Below, piece after piece: positions 17,209-27,203 of a stretch of 64,000 bases of DNA (position 1 is its first letter; the number at the start of each line of letters is the position of its first letter). The stretch is taken from contig NZ_SRZX01000001.1 of NCBI RefSeq assembly GCF_004792665.1, forward strand, positions 1,364,001 through 1,428,000, in the 5' to 3' direction. The position numbers and the translations under genes are program-made. The notes beneath the pieces are model-generated. The model had not been told where the DNA came from. It searched no databases and was given only the letters and a program-made list of their open reading frames with translations. The stretch is from Marinobacter orientalis. Its GTDB lineage: Bacteria; Pseudomonadota; Gammaproteobacteria; Pseudomonadales; Oleiphilaceae.

Positions 17209-18429
17209 ATGAAACACTATCTTTTACTGATGTCCATGGCCGCCGCCATAACATTGACCGCTTTACAGGTTGGTGCTGCCAGTGGACAGGATTCGAAATA
17301 TGCCCCGGACGACCCTGAACTGGCGGTTGCGACCTTCGCTGGTGGGTGTTTCTGGTGCGTTGAAGCCGCCTATGAGGAAAAAGTACCCGGCGTCGTTGAG
17401 GCGGTGTCCGGTTACAGTGGTGGTGACGAGAAAAATCCCACCTATCAGCAGGTTTCGAGTGGGCGCACTGGCCACACCGAGGCGGTGCAGGTCTACTACG
17501 ACCCTGATGAGATTACCTATGAAGGTCTGCTTCAGGCCCTGTGGCGCACCGCCAATCCGACCGATGTAAAAGGCCAGTATGTGGATCGGGGCAGGCAGTA
17601 CCGGCCGGCCATTTTCTATCACAATGACGAGCAGAAGCGGGCTGCCGAAGCCTCTGTGAAAGCGCTGGAAGAATCCGGCCGCTATGACAACCCGGTGAAG
17701 ATTGAAATTGTTCCCTTCGAGGCCTTTTACGACGCCGAGGAATACCATCAGGATTACTACAAGAAGAATCCGGTGCGCTACAAGCTCTACACGTTCAACT
17801 CCGGTCGCTACCAGTTCATTGAAAAGGTCTGGGGCGACGATGAAGAGGTAGATTATGCCCAATATCGGCCGGAACAGAAGGGCTCCGGGAACAGCGGCAA
17901 TTCCGGGCAATCCGGAGGCGATGAGTCTGCTATCGACCTCAGCGAGGTTGAAGCATTCAATCCGGAGACCTTTGACAAACCGGATGAGCAAGCATTGAAG
18001 GAGCAGCTGACCAAAGAGCAGTATTATGTGACCCAGGAAGATGGCACCGAACCGGCTTTCAAGAACGAATACTTTGATGAAAAACGGCCGGGGCTTTATG
18101 TGGATGTCGTCTCTGGCGAGCCACTGTTCTCTTCCCGCGACAAGTACAAATCCGGCACCGGCTGGCCCAGCTTCACCAGGCCGATCAGTCCGGACATGGT
18201 GGTGGAAAAAGAGGACCGCTCCTTTTTCATGACACGCACTGAAATCCGTAGCCGATACGCCGACTCGCACCTGGGCCACGTGTTCAATGACGGACCTGAC
18301 CCCACAGGCCTGCGTTACTGCATGAATTCCGCGGCACTGAAGTTTATTCCGCTGGAGGATATGGAGGCTCGGGGTTACGGGGCGTTGATCAGCGAAGTGG
18401 AAGAGAACAGTCGCACCGCTTCTAAATAG
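17209..18429 (+). CDS. msrAB: Exported fused peptide-methionine sulfoxide reductase MsrA-MsrB
   Basis: This 406-residue fusion repairs methionine-S-sulfoxide (MsrA half) and methionine-R-sulfoxide (MsrB half) in proteins. Residues 1-25 form a signal peptide ending near VGAASG, so the enzyme should work in the periplasm. The MsrA half (about 38-205) has the active-site GCFWC with Cys47. A Ser/Gly/Asn-rich linker (about 224-242) leads to MsrB (about 265-385), with [12 protein letters not shown] and catalytic Cys371 in [11 protein letters not shown]. The CxxC zinc motifs of many MsrB proteins are absent. There is no PilB-like thioredoxin domain, so an external periplasmic reductant is needed. 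Confidence 0.93.
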   Translation: MKHYLLLMSMAAAITLTALQVGAASGQDSKYAPDDPELAVATFAGGCFWCVEAAYEEKVPGVVEAVSGYSGGDEKNPTYQQVSSGRTGHTEAVQVYYDPDEITYEGLLQALWRTANPTDVKGQYVDRGRQYRPAIFYHNDEQKRAAEASVKALEESGRYDNPVKIEIVPFEAFYDAEEYHQDYYKKNPVRYKLYTFNSGRYQFIEKVWGDDEEVDYAQYRPEQKGSGNSGNSGQSGGDESAIDLSEVEAFNPETFDKPDEQALKEQLTKEQYYVTQEDGTEPAFKNEYFDEKRPGLYVDVVSGEPLFSSRDKYKSGTGWPSFTRPISPDMVVEKEDRSFFMTRTEIRSRYADSHLGHVFNDGPDPTGLRYCMNSAALKFIPLEDMEARGYGALISEVEENSRTASK

Positions 18430-18441
18430 GCCGTCTGCTCG

Positions 18442-19179
18442 TCACAGCCAGAGATCCCCGATGCGGGTTTCCGGCGAAAAGTGATGCTGTATCTGCGCCA
18501 TCAGTAATTCTGCGCTGGCCAGTGCGTCCACCAGAGCATTATGGGGTGGGTAATGGGGCAGGCCATATCTCAGCCGGCTGTCTGTCAGACGGATGGAGAC
18601 GGGTTGCTGGCCCCTTAACTTCTGCCACCAGTTGGGCTGCCGGTCGGGGTGCAGATGGGCTTCGATGGCCATGGTGTCGATCACCGGAAATTCTATCTCC
18701 TGCCCGATCCGCCACTTCAGTGCGACGTTCAGGAACGGCCGTTCGATACTGCGATAGTGAACCACCGGAATGCGACCGGCCAGGCTTCCGAGAACCTCAC
18801 CAAGTACATCGTCCAGATCCGGTGCCTTGTCGATATCGGTGTGGGTGATGCCGTGTATCGTGATGGACGTCTGATGCAGCGGAAGCTGTGGTTTGACCAG
18901 CCAGTGCCGGGCACCTCCCAGTTGCACCCGGTCGAGGGTAAACGGCACCACGCCGATACTGACAATGGAGTGCTTGTTGGGGTCCAGGCCGGTGGTTTCG
19001 AAATCCAGGCCCACGAACGCAACGTCTTTCATGGGGGTTTCAGGCCCGACGCAACCCGCTTCGTAGAATGACTTTAGCCGTTCATCCCTGGCCTGCGTTG
19101 CAAGTTCCCGGAAGCGTTCGGGCCACGACAGGGCCTGGGGCATCTCCCCGGTCGTCGTAGATTCGCGGTTATCAGACAT
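18442..19179 (-). CDS. DnaQ-like 3'-5' exonuclease
   Basis: The protein is a DEDD-superfamily 3'-5' exonuclease resembling the DNA polymerase III epsilon subunit. The Exo I motif is LDFETTGLD with Asp59 and Glu61, and the Exo III region is HNALVDALASAELL. ATG at 19179 is chosen because it overlaps the stop codon of the upstream DUF294-type gene by 8 bases (ATGTCTGA), giving 245 residues; an upstream in-frame start at 19248 lies deep inside that gene. The first 45 residues are a helical extension. The same gene pairing occurs next to acetate-permease genes in related bacteria, as I recall, but no permease is present here. It is probably not the replicative epsilon subunit. Confidence 0.88.
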   Translation of the reverse strand: MSDNRESTTTGEMPQALSWPERFRELATQARDERLKSFYEAGCVGPETPMKDVAFVGLDFETTGLDPNKHSIVSIGVVPFTLDRVQLGGARHWLVKPQLPLHQTSITIHGITHTDIDKAPDLDDVLGEVLGSLAGRIPVVHYRSIERPFLNVALKWRIGQEIEFPVIDTMAIEAHLHPDRQPNWWQKLRGQQPVSIRLTDSRLRYGLPHYPPHNALVDALASAELLMAQIQHHFSPETRIGDLWL

Positions 19180-21046
19180 TCCGCCCCACCTGTGCGTTAT
19201 AACGGAACTTGAGGAACTTCTGGGCCTGGCTGACCACCTGGAAAGCATCTTTCAGGTGGCTGCGTTCGAAGGGCGAGAGGTCTTCCGGGCGCACGTTGTT
19301 GTCGGGTTGGCGGCCGGCTTCGATGGCAAGGGCCTGATGGCGGATCCGCACAATGGCGATGAATTCGAAGGCATCCCGCAGGTTGTCCACGCCGTCTTCC
19401 GGAATCAGCCTGGTTTTGCCGATGGCCTTGAGGCGGTTGAAAGTATTCTGGGCCTTCGAGCCGCAGGCCAGGGAATGCACCCGGATCAGGTCGGAGACCG
19501 GCGCCGTTCCGCGACGCTTCAGGTTGATGGTCTTGGCCTGCTTGCCGCTTTCCTCCATTACGAAGGTGCGGAAAAAGCCCAGTGGCGGCGTACGGTTTAG
19601 GGCGTTGCGCGCCAGCATGGCCAGGAACCGCTGGCTGTTGCTGGCCTTCTCGGCGATGAACGCTTTGAGCTCCTCGGTGTACTCGGTGCGGCCATGGATG
19701 CCGTCGAGGTCGAAGAAGATATTGCTGTTCAGCAGCGCTTCGGCCTTGGGGTTTTCGGTCCAGTCGGCGAAGTACTCCTTCCACACCCGCAAGGGTTGGC
19801 GCCACTTCTGATTGGTCGCCATGATATCGCCGGTGCAGTACGCGTAACCGCATTCCGCCAGGCCGTCGCTGACGAATTTCGCCAGTGCCAGGAAGTACTC
19901 GTCATGTTGCGCCGGATCGAAACTGTCGTCCAGCACCATGGCGTTATCCTGGTCGGTTACCACCAGTTGCTCGTCCCGGGCCATGGAACCGAGTGCCATG
20001 AAACAGTAGGGTATGGGTGGTGGCCCCAGCTTTTCCTCCCCCAGTTCCAGCAGTCGCTGGCTGAAACTGCGGCCGATACCGGCCATGGCGCTGCCGATCA
20101 TATGGGAATTGGCGTCTTCCCGGACCATACGTACAAAGGTGTTGGGCACTTCCTTGCTCAGACGCTTGAGGCCTTTTATATCCTGTTGCTGGTAGATATT
20201 GCTGACCAGGTAGAGGCTGCTCTGGGACTCGTGCTTGACGATATCGGACAGCGCAATTACCCCGCGGATTCTGTCGCCCTCCATCACCGGCAAGTGGTGC
20301 ACGTTGTTGTGCAGCATGGTCAGCATGGCTTCAAAAATGAACGAATTGGAGCTCGTGGTGATCAGCTGATCGGTCATGATCTCACTGATCGGTGTTTCCG
20401 ACGGCAGGGCTTCACTGAGTGCGCGTGTGCGCAGGTCACGGTCGGTAATGATGCCGGAGAGCCTGGCGTTGTCACCGCTCTCGTCCATGAGGAGCAGCGC
20501 TGAAACACCCTTTTCCGTCATGATGCGGGCAGCCTCCTGCAGGCGAACGGTGTTGGGCGCAGTGACCGGCTCACGGGAAATCAGCCGGGTTACCCGGGCG
20601 GTCATGGGCTGGTTGGACTTTTCCCGCCGGGACAGCGCTGAACGCAGGCGCGAACGGTCTTCGACTTCCACGAAATCGGTAAAATTCTCGTCGGTTTGCC
20701 ACAGATACTGGAAAATCTCGTCGGGAATCAGGTAGATCAGGGAGTCTTCAATGGCCGTGACAGGAAAACGCACGGTTTTGCTCATCAACAGGCCATACTG
20801 GCCAAAAATCTCGCCTTCACCGAGACGGTTGTAGAGTTCGCCCGAACGGCGATACATCTCGACGGCGCCACTGCGAATGTAGTGCAGATAGGCGTTGCTT
20901 TCTCCGAATTTGAGGACCTCGGTGCCTGCACGGAAATAGGCAACTTCAATGCTCGATACGATTTTGTCGAGGGTCTCCTCAGGCATCTCGTCGAATGGAG
21001 AGTGCTGGGCCAGGTGGTTGCGTATTTCGATCAGCTCTGCCTGCAT
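19172..21046 (-). CDS. cNMP-binding / CBS / DUF294 nucleotidyltransferase-like signalling protein
   Basis: The 624-residue protein has four parts. They are a cyclic-nucleotide-binding-like domain (about 15-140, with FGQYGLLMSKTVRFPVTA), a CBS-domain pair (about 155-285), a DUF294 nucleotidyltransferase-like domain, and a DUF294 C-terminal domain to the end. The DUF294 domain carries ALGSMARDEQLVVTDQDNA, the G-S-x-x-R/D-x-D pattern of the nucleotidyltransferase fold. The layout resembles GlnD-like sensors without the HD and ACT domains. An AGGGAGA site precedes the ATG. It overlaps the DnaQ-like gene by 8 bases, so the two are translationally coupled. Ligands and targets are unknown; adenylate binding by the CBS pair is a family-based guess. 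Confidence 0.88.
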   Translation of the reverse strand: MQAELIEIRNHLAQHSPFDEMPEETLDKIVSSIEVAYFRAGTEVLKFGESNAYLHYIRSGAVEMYRRSGELYNRLGEGEIFGQYGLLMSKTVRFPVTAIEDSLIYLIPDEIFQYLWQTDENFTDFVEVEDRSRLRSALSRREKSNQPMTARVTRLISREPVTAPNTVRLQEAARIMTEKGVSALLLMDESGDNARLSGIITDRDLRTRALSEALPSETPISEIMTDQLITTSSNSFIFEAMLTMLHNNVHHLPVMEGDRIRGVIALSDIVKHESQSSLYLVSNIYQQQDIKGLKRLSKEVPNTFVRMVREDANSHMIGSAMAGIGRSFSQRLLELGEEKLGPPPIPYCFMALGSMARDEQLVVTDQDNAMVLDDSFDPAQHDEYFLALAKFVSDGLAECGYAYCTGDIMATNQKWRQPLRVWKEYFADWTENPKAEALLNSNIFFDLDGIHGRTEYTEELKAFIAEKASNSQRFLAMLARNALNRTPPLGFFRTFVMEESGKQAKTINLKRRGTAPVSDLIRVHSLACGSKAQNTFNRLKAIGKTRLIPEDGVDNLRDAFEFIAIVRIRHQALAIEAGRQPDNNVRPEDLSPFERSHLKDAFQVVSQAQKFLKFRYNAQVGRNV

Positions 21047-21212
21047 GAAGTCTCCCTGATTTCCGGCGGGTGGATCAGTCTAAGGTAGCAATATAGCAGT
21101 GGCAGCAAGGGACGGCTACGAAACGAAGGTGGCAAGCTGCCATGAGCGGCGTTGCCGTGGCCGCCGCTTCACTGGTTACCCTGCCGGGCCGGGCTTGGAT
21201 CAGGATGTCACT

Positions 21213-24200
21213 TCAGCCAGGGCTGGATTTACCTTTGAACGCATGGAAGTAAAGTAATGGAATCAGCAATAGGGTCAGGAAGGTGGACACAAGAACACCA
21301 CTGGCCAGGGTAAGGCCGAGCGGCTCGAGTGATGGTTCGAAGATCAGAACCCCGCTGCCAAACATTACAGTAGCGGCGGTGAGGATGATGGGGCGGGTCC
21401 GCTGCGCTCCGGCCTGGATGACCGCTTCTTTGATGTCCATGCCTTCATCCAGCCTTTTCTCGATGAAGTCCACCAGCAGGATGGCATTACGGGTGACGAT
21501 ACCGCCCAGTGCGATCACGCCCAATACACCCGTGCCGGCAATATTGATGCCCCAGGCCCAGTGGGCCGGAATCACGCCGATGAAGATCAGGGGGATGGGC
21601 AGCATTATCAACAGGGGCAGCCGGTAGGAGCTGAACCAGCCGGCCAGCAACACGTAAATCAGGATCATGACAACAAGCCCTGCCACGCCCAGGTCCCGGT
21701 ACACGTCCCGGGTCATTTCCCACTCTCCTGACCAGTAGATGACCGGCTCGGACGCGTTATCGGGCGGGGCCAGCCAGCTTACTCCGGTTTCCGCGATGCT
21801 GGCCGGAGATTCAAGTTGCACGGTCAGTGGCTGGGCGCGGGAACGGTCCAGATCCGCGAACACGGTCGTTACCGGCATCAGTCCGCGGCGGAAGAGCGCG
21901 CGCTCCCCGTCCGTGTAATCGAACTCCAGAACGGATTCCAGCGACACCGGCTCGCCGTCCACGTTGATGACGTACAGGCTCCTTATGGCCTGTTCGGTTT
22001 CCCGATCCGGTCTGGCCAGCCTGAGTATGATGGGAATTGGCTCCCGCGAGTGCCGGTCGCCGGACCAGTTGGCAAGGGTCTCTCCCTCCAGGGCAAGGTA
22101 GAGGTTGCGAGTGACTTCTGCCGGAATGACGCCGAAGGTGGCGGCCCGCTCCGGATCCACTTCCAGATTGAGGCGAGGGAGAGGTCGCGACGGGCTCTGA
22201 TCCGTCGAGATCACCCCTTTCTGGTCGCCCAGCCATTGCTCCACCTGATGGGCGACGGATCGGCGGGTCTCCGGATCGCGCCCATAGATTTCAGCTGTAA
22301 TCGCCCGGTCGCTGCTGGGGCCGGACGGAATACGGCTGATATGCCCTTTTGCGTCATAGGGTTCCAGCCAGCCGCTGAGGTTGTGAGCCACTTCCCGGCT
22401 GACTTCATAACTCTGGCGGTTCCGCTGCTCTTCGGGAACCAGGACCACGTGCAGTGTCAGGTCCCGTGGCGCCTTTGGCCCGGGCGGCGACAGCGTCTCG
22501 GGCGGATAGATCAGCGGTGCCGAAAGGCCCGAATAAATAGTGACACCGCTCACCTCCGGAACAGCCCGCAGGTGTCGGTTGATCTCCGAGGCTGCTGTGA
22601 GGGACTCGGTCAGGGTTGAGGCAGGTGGCAGCTCAACATTGACGGCAAACACATTACGGTCCAGCAGAGGCGTCAGGCCGATCTGGACCATCCTGAAAGC
22701 AACCAGTGAAAAACTGGCGATAAGCAGAACAATAAGGCCCAGATAAAACAGCCAGCGCAGCCAGGTGGCAGCAAGAAAAGGGGCGAGGAGGCGGCGATAG
22801 TAGCCAACCAGAGGCGTGTCACCGGATTCCCGGTCCCGGGAAGCCTCTTTTGTTCCGTTATCCGTCTCTGCGCTGGCGTCGGTATCGACTTTCAGCAATC
22901 GATAACCGAAATAGGGGGTGATGGTGAGGGCTATCAGCAGGGAAAACAGTACAGCCGCTGACGCGCCAACAGGAAGGGCGCGAACATATTGCCCCATTTC
23001 TCCGGTGATATAAGCAGTAGGAAGCAGCGTGGCCACCACCAGCAGATCTGCCAGTATCGTCGGATTGCCCACTTCGTTTACGGCCCTGACTGTCAGCTCC
23101 CGGGTTTTTTCTCCGGCACGCTGAAAATGGCGGGACACATTTTCCAGCATGACCACGGCATCGTCCGAGAGGATGCCAATAGCCAGGATCATCGCGGCTA
23201 TGGATACCGGATTGAGGGTAAAATCGAGATGGTGGTAAAGGTAGGGAACAATCGACAGCGATGCCGGCATCATGATTGCGATGATCACGGCAGCGGGCCA
23301 GCCAAGCCCAAGCCAGATGATACCGACGACGATCAGGGTGCCGGACAACAGCTGGAACAACACATTGTAAACCCGTGCTGTGGCATCTTTACCCGCATCG
23401 TGGGTAACGTTCAGCTGTACGTCGTCGGGCAAAGAGCTGGCGGCGAATTCCGTCAGCCGTTGTTGCACCTTCCGGGTAATATCACTGACATTCATGCCCT
23501 CGAGCGTGGTTATCGCCAGAGTGACGGCAGGAAAGGGAGCTGACTGGCCTTTTTGCCAGTGCAGAACGGCATGATTCTGCTCAATACTGCCAAGTCTGAC
23601 GTCCGCCACCTCATCCAGGTACACGGGTCCACCGCCGTCGCTGCCAACCGGTATACGGCCCAGCTGTGCTGCGCTGGTGAAATCCGGGCCGGCCTGAAGA
23701 TCCGTTACCGGGATGCCTTCCAGCCGGCCCACCGGCACCCGCCGGTTCGCCCCGGCAACGGCCTCGGCCAGCTGGCTCAGAGGGATTTTCCGGGCCGCCA
23801 GATCCGTTGGTCTCGGCATGATCTTGATGGCGTTCCGGTCTCCGCCAAAGCGCCCGATATCTCTCACGCCGGGGAGGGTGAGAAGGTCTGCGGAGAGTTC
23901 TCCGGCTATATCTTCAAGGCCGTCAGGGCCAACGGTTTTGCTGGTGATGGTGGCCATCAGGACCACCAGCCTTGCTTCGCCGTAGGTTTCGATACGGGGA
24001 GGCCCGGCCATTTCGGGTAACTCGCCGGCACGGGCCCCGAACAGTTCGTCAAGTCTGGAAAATGCTGTTGCCTCCTCTGTGCCGGCTTCAAACTCAACGG
24101 ATAGCAGTGCCGCATGGTTGGAGCTGCTGCTTCGCACCTCGCTGACCGAGGCAATTTCACGGACCCAGCTGGCGGCACGGCGGGCAAGCTGCTCATCGAC

Positions 24201-24404
24201 CTGCTCTACGCCTGCTCCGGGCCAGGGCAGGAGCACCAGGGCTGTGGGTACGTCGATGTCCGGCCGGTCTTCCCGGGGAGTAACCAGAAGTGCATAACCG
24301 CCAAGCAACAAGCAGGCGACAACAAACAGCGGCACCACCGGTGAGTCCAGTAACCGGTTGGCAATGTGCCCCGCCAGTCCCAGACGCATGCTATTTTTTG
24401 CCAT
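21213..24404 (-). CDS. RND efflux pump inner-membrane subunit (system 1)
   Basis: This AcrB/CusA-superfamily pump exports substrates with proton motive force as a trimer spanning inner membrane and periplasm. From ATG at 24404 it has 1063 residues, the usual RND length, with two repeats each of six membrane helices and large periplasmic loops. The proton-relay Asp pair is present in ILAIGILSDDAVVMLENV, and the second half has GVIALGGIVTRNAILLVDFI. Its ATG overlaps the adaptor gene end by 14 bases, and it is the last gene of a TolC-adaptor-pump operon. It looks closest to the broad multidrug or uncharacterised AcrB-like group. No metal-specific Met cluster was identified. Confidence 0.93.
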   Translation of the reverse strand: MAKNSMRLGLAGHIANRLLDSPVVPLFVVACLLLGGYALLVTPREDRPDIDVPTALVLLPWPGAGVEQVDEQLARRAASWVREIASVSEVRSSSSNHAALLSVEFEAGTEEATAFSRLDELFGARAGELPEMAGPPRIETYGEARLVVLMATITSKTVGPDGLEDIAGELSADLLTLPGVRDIGRFGGDRNAIKIMPRPTDLAARKIPLSQLAEAVAGANRRVPVGRLEGIPVTDLQAGPDFTSAAQLGRIPVGSDGGGPVYLDEVADVRLGSIEQNHAVLHWQKGQSAPFPAVTLAITTLEGMNVSDITRKVQQRLTEFAASSLPDDVQLNVTHDAGKDATARVYNVLFQLLSGTLIVVGIIWLGLGWPAAVIIAIMMPASLSIVPYLYHHLDFTLNPVSIAAMILAIGILSDDAVVMLENVSRHFQRAGEKTRELTVRAVNEVGNPTILADLLVVATLLPTAYITGEMGQYVRALPVGASAAVLFSLLIALTITPYFGYRLLKVDTDASAETDNGTKEASRDRESGDTPLVGYYRRLLAPFLAATWLRWLFYLGLIVLLIASFSLVAFRMVQIGLTPLLDRNVFAVNVELPPASTLTESLTAASEINRHLRAVPEVSGVTIYSGLSAPLIYPPETLSPPGPKAPRDLTLHVVLVPEEQRNRQSYEVSREVAHNLSGWLEPYDAKGHISRIPSGPSSDRAITAEIYGRDPETRRSVAHQVEQWLGDQKGVISTDQSPSRPLPRLNLEVDPERAATFGVIPAEVTRNLYLALEGETLANWSGDRHSREPIPIILRLARPDRETEQAIRSLYVINVDGEPVSLESVLEFDYTDGERALFRRGLMPVTTVFADLDRSRAQPLTVQLESPASIAETGVSWLAPPDNASEPVIYWSGEWEMTRDVYRDLGVAGLVVMILIYVLLAGWFSSYRLPLLIMLPIPLIFIGVIPAHWAWGINIAGTGVLGVIALGGIVTRNAILLVDFIEKRLDEGMDIKEAVIQAGAQRTRPIILTAATVMFGSGVLIFEPSLEPLGLTLASGVLVSTFLTLLLIPLLYFHAFKGKSSPG

Positions 24405-25545
24405 CGACTGTACCGGCATTCTCAATAATCACCGGCTGGCCATCCTGAAGATCGGCGGATGGGTCCAGTACCACCCGGTCGCCCACCTCAAGCCCCTGGG
24501 TAACGGGAATCAGGTCGGAAGCAATCGCCGGCATGGTCGCCGTTTTGATCCATCGTAAATTGACGACTGCCGGTTCTGCGGACACCTGTTCACCCGGGCT
24601 TCGCACGACAAGCACGCCGGTCAGCTGTCCTCGCCTGATGAGTGCGTCCTGCGGCAGGGCCACCCAGGTCGTGTCCCGGTTCCGACGTTTTGCGTCCGCC
24701 ACCGGCACCACAACTGAAACGACCTGGCCGGGTGCGAGAGCGGCCGTTTCCGTGTCGATGGCAAGCCGTAAACGCTGGCCGGTACCTTTGTCATCAAGTG
24801 CAGGTATTATGCTGACCAACCGGGCTTCGTAGGTGCCGTTTCCTGGTCCTGCAACCACCGAAAGTGTCTGTCCCTGCACCAGAGAGTCTGCCTGGTTGCT
24901 GGAAACCGGCACATCAATTCTCAGCTGTTGGCGATCCTCCAGGACAATCAGTGGCTGGCCGGGGCCGACGAAGCTGCCGCTGTCCACCAGGGTTTCGGCA
25001 ACTACGCCATCAAACGGAGAGGTCAGGCGTGTATAGCTGAGGTTGGTCTGCTGCGCTTCGAGTTCTGATTTCGCAGCCTGCCGCTGTGCTTCCAGTTCCT
25101 CGAGTCTGACCCTTGCACGCTCGGTGCGTACCCGTGCAATCAGGTCTTCCTGATAAAGTCTCTCGAGTCGGTCGCTGTCCAGTCTGGCTTGCCGGACCGC
25201 TGCCTCGGCCGCGATGATTTTTTCCTCGGCAGCGGCGATGGCTGCCTCTATGTCTCTGGCGTCGATGGTGGCAAGCAACTCGCCGGTGGTTACTTCATCG
25301 CCGGGCTCCCTGGTAACGGATGTCAGGGTGCCGGCAATCCGGGTGCTCAGAATGGCACGCTTTCCGGGCCTTACAACGCCTGGCAGCTGACGGGTTAACG
25401 GATATTTCCATTCACTGATTTCAGCGACGGTGACGGGGACTTTTCCAACCGCTTCGGTCGTGTTTGAGGGGGGCGGGTCAGAACACCCGGTCACTGCCAG
25501 AAAGAAGGCTGAAAACAGCAGCTGACATCGGATGTTAGCGGTCAT
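24391..25545 (-). CDS. RND efflux periplasmic adaptor lipoprotein (system 1)
   Basis: This 384-residue membrane-fusion protein joins the pump to the outer-membrane channel. The N-terminus has a lipoprotein signal with lipobox VTGC (Cys21), followed by SDPPPSN, so it should be lipid-anchored in the inner membrane. A lipoyl-type half (about 50-85, ILSTRIAGTLTSVTREPGDEV), a helical hairpin rich in Glu/Arg/Ala (about 95-160), and the second lipoyl half with LTSPFDGVVAETLVDSGSFV follow. Beta-barrel and membrane-proximal domains complete it. Its ATG overlaps the TolC-like gene stop by 4 bases. Strict overlap on both sides argues for a single transcript. Confidence 0.93.
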   Translation of the reverse strand: MTANIRCQLLFSAFFLAVTGCSDPPPSNTTEAVGKVPVTVAEISEWKYPLTRQLPGVVRPGKRAILSTRIAGTLTSVTREPGDEVTTGELLATIDARDIEAAIAAAEEKIIAAEAAVRQARLDSDRLERLYQEDLIARVRTERARVRLEELEAQRQAAKSELEAQQTNLSYTRLTSPFDGVVAETLVDSGSFVGPGQPLIVLEDRQQLRIDVPVSSNQADSLVQGQTLSVVAGPGNGTYEARLVSIIPALDDKGTGQRLRLAIDTETAALAPGQVVSVVVPVADAKRRNRDTTWVALPQDALIRRGQLTGVLVVRSPGEQVSAEPAVVNLRWIKTATMPAIASDLIPVTQGLEVGDRVVLDPSADLQDGQPVIIENAGTVDGKK

Positions 25546-26852
25546 GGGAGTTGCTCCCTGACAGCCAGAATCGGATCATAACCGTTCTGAAGGTGATAGT
25601 TCATAGCGGCAAGAACAGCCTGGTACCGTGCATCAACAAGGTTCGTGCGCTGGCGGTCAAGCCGCGCCTGCGCCGCAAGCAGGTCAGTCATTGAGCCGAT
25701 TCCTTCTTCATAACGCCTCAGTGCCAGCTGCTCTGCACGCGTTGCAGCCTCGGTTGCCTTTTGCGCCGCATGCCATCCGGCATAGCCTGCTTGCCAGAGA
25801 GTCATCGCCATGGTCTGCTCCCTCTGGATGCGGCGCTTTACACCCTCCAGTTCAATTCGGGCTTTTTCTTCCTCGGCTCTGGACTCGGCAATTCTGCCCT
25901 GACGACCCAGGCCATCAAAAATGGTCCACTGAATGTTGACGGCGACCAGCCATCCATCGGAGCTTTCATTGAGAGGCTCGTTGCCTTCAACCCACTGCTG
26001 TCTTGCCAGAAGGTTTACCCTGGGCATCCATTCAGCCCTGGAGGCACTGGTGCCGGCGCTGGCTGCTTCAGCTGCTAGCTGCCGTGCCTGCAGGTCTTTG
26101 CGTGCGCGGGGATCGCCGATGCGGACAGGAGGCGAAGGTCGGGGCAGGGGTGTGGAAAGGACAATCTCCTGTTCCGGAGTCATGCCCAGCAGGGTTTCCA
26201 GCTCAACCTGTGCCTGCACTCTTTGAGCATTTACATGTTCGATACGGGCTTCAATCGCAGCCAGTTCGGCATCCGCCTGTTCAGTGTCCAGACGTGACGC
26301 CAGTCCCTCCCGGTAACTGGCGTGTGCCAGCGTTGCCGCTTTTCGGGCTGCCTGATAGGACATCTGGACGGCTTCCACCCGTTCCCGTTGTCGCAGGACA
26401 TTGAAGTAAAGACGGGATATTTCCAGACGGATGGCCTGGTTTCCCCATTGTTGAGCATGGCGGCGGGCATCGAGCTTCAGGGCCGCGGCCTGGCGTAGTT
26501 TGATCGCATCGGCGTTAATCAGCGGTTGTATTACCTGCACGCCAGTCAGAGTGCCTTCCACCGGGCCTAAATCTGCGCGCTGGATGGTCGGGGGGATGCC
26601 AAGAGAGGGGACCGGCACACCGGTAATCAGGGAGGAATCTGCCCGCAGCCAGGAAGCGTCTGCGCTGACGGAAGGCAGATAGGCCTGTGAGGACTGTTGA
26701 TGGACAGCTTCCGCCTGCCTGGTTTCGGCCGCAAGTGTCTGCAGAGTGACAGCCTCCTGACGGGCGGCTTCCAGTGCCTCAGTCAGCGACAGGGCATGGA
26801 TCGTGGCCGGAGCCAGAAAAATAGCGAGAATTACAGCCCACCTGTAGTGCAA
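25542..26852 (-). CDS. TolC-family outer-membrane efflux protein (system 1)
   Basis: The 436-residue product is an outer-membrane efflux duct of the TolC/OprM family. It begins with a cleavable signal peptide ending near IHALS, then SLTEALEAARQ, the typical first helix of the family. Two long coiled-coil repeats rich in Ala/Gln/Glu follow (about 20-200 and 225-420), for example AAEAASAGTSASRAEWMPRVNLLARQ and the late GSMTDLLAAQARLDRQR. No Cys at the signal cleavage site suggests it is not lipidated, unlike OprM. It is first in the three-gene RND operon. This is the only TolC-like gene in the window, so the other two RND systems may borrow it or use a distant one. Confidence 0.93.
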   Translation of the reverse strand: MHYRWAVILAIFLAPATIHALSLTEALEAARQEAVTLQTLAAETRQAEAVHQQSSQAYLPSVSADASWLRADSSLITGVPVPSLGIPPTIQRADLGPVEGTLTGVQVIQPLINADAIKLRQAAALKLDARRHAQQWGNQAIRLEISRLYFNVLRQRERVEAVQMSYQAARKAATLAHASYREGLASRLDTEQADAELAAIEARIEHVNAQRVQAQVELETLLGMTPEQEIVLSTPLPRPSPPVRIGDPRARKDLQARQLAAEAASAGTSASRAEWMPRVNLLARQQWVEGNEPLNESSDGWLVAVNIQWTIFDGLGRQGRIAESRAEEEKARIELEGVKRRIQREQTMAMTLWQAGYAGWHAAQKATEAATRAEQLALRRYEEGIGSMTDLLAAQARLDRQRTNLVDARYQAVLAAMNYHLQNGYDPILAVREQLP

Positions 26853-27203
26853 CGGAGCTCCCTGTTCGTCGTTTCCCTTGGGTTGAGGCTTGTTCCTGCG
26901 TGATCACTGTTGGTGCAATATCGAAACTGAAATGAAGTATACCAATTTTAAACGGACTTGGCTTTTGGCTTCACGCCCCCTCCGGATAGCGCTGCTGTTT
27001 TCTTTGCTCGCCACGGCGCTCCGTTGCATGTTGCGTAATTGCTGCAAGTGGGCAGACAGCCGCGACAGGGCAGCCTCGTAGGCGTGGCTGGTGCGGTAGA
27101 AGAAGCTTGCGTTGACATAGGATTCCTGTTGTATCAAGTGTCAGAGTCGGATTTTACGGCGGCGGAAGACCTTCGGATGTACAAATAACCGGGACACCCG
27201 CAA
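26853..27203. other. 351-base intergenic region upstream of the TolC-like gene
   Basis: No convincing gene is seen. A minus-strand frame at 26904-27137 could encode 77 residues (…YEAALSRLSAHLQQLRNMQR…), but it matches no family I know and ends in an AT-rich part that looks like a promoter. On the minus strand TATACT at 26941-26936 is a good -10 for the TolC-adaptor-pump operon, without an obvious -35. The part nearest 27203 is the upstream flank of nothing readable and follows the end of the MFS gene. Confidence 0.4.

Noticed and set aside
26904..27137. A 77-residue minus-strand frame before the TolC-like gene
   Set aside because: No recognised family; its end overlaps the likely promoter of the efflux operon. 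It is noted in the intergenic entry rather than called as a gene.
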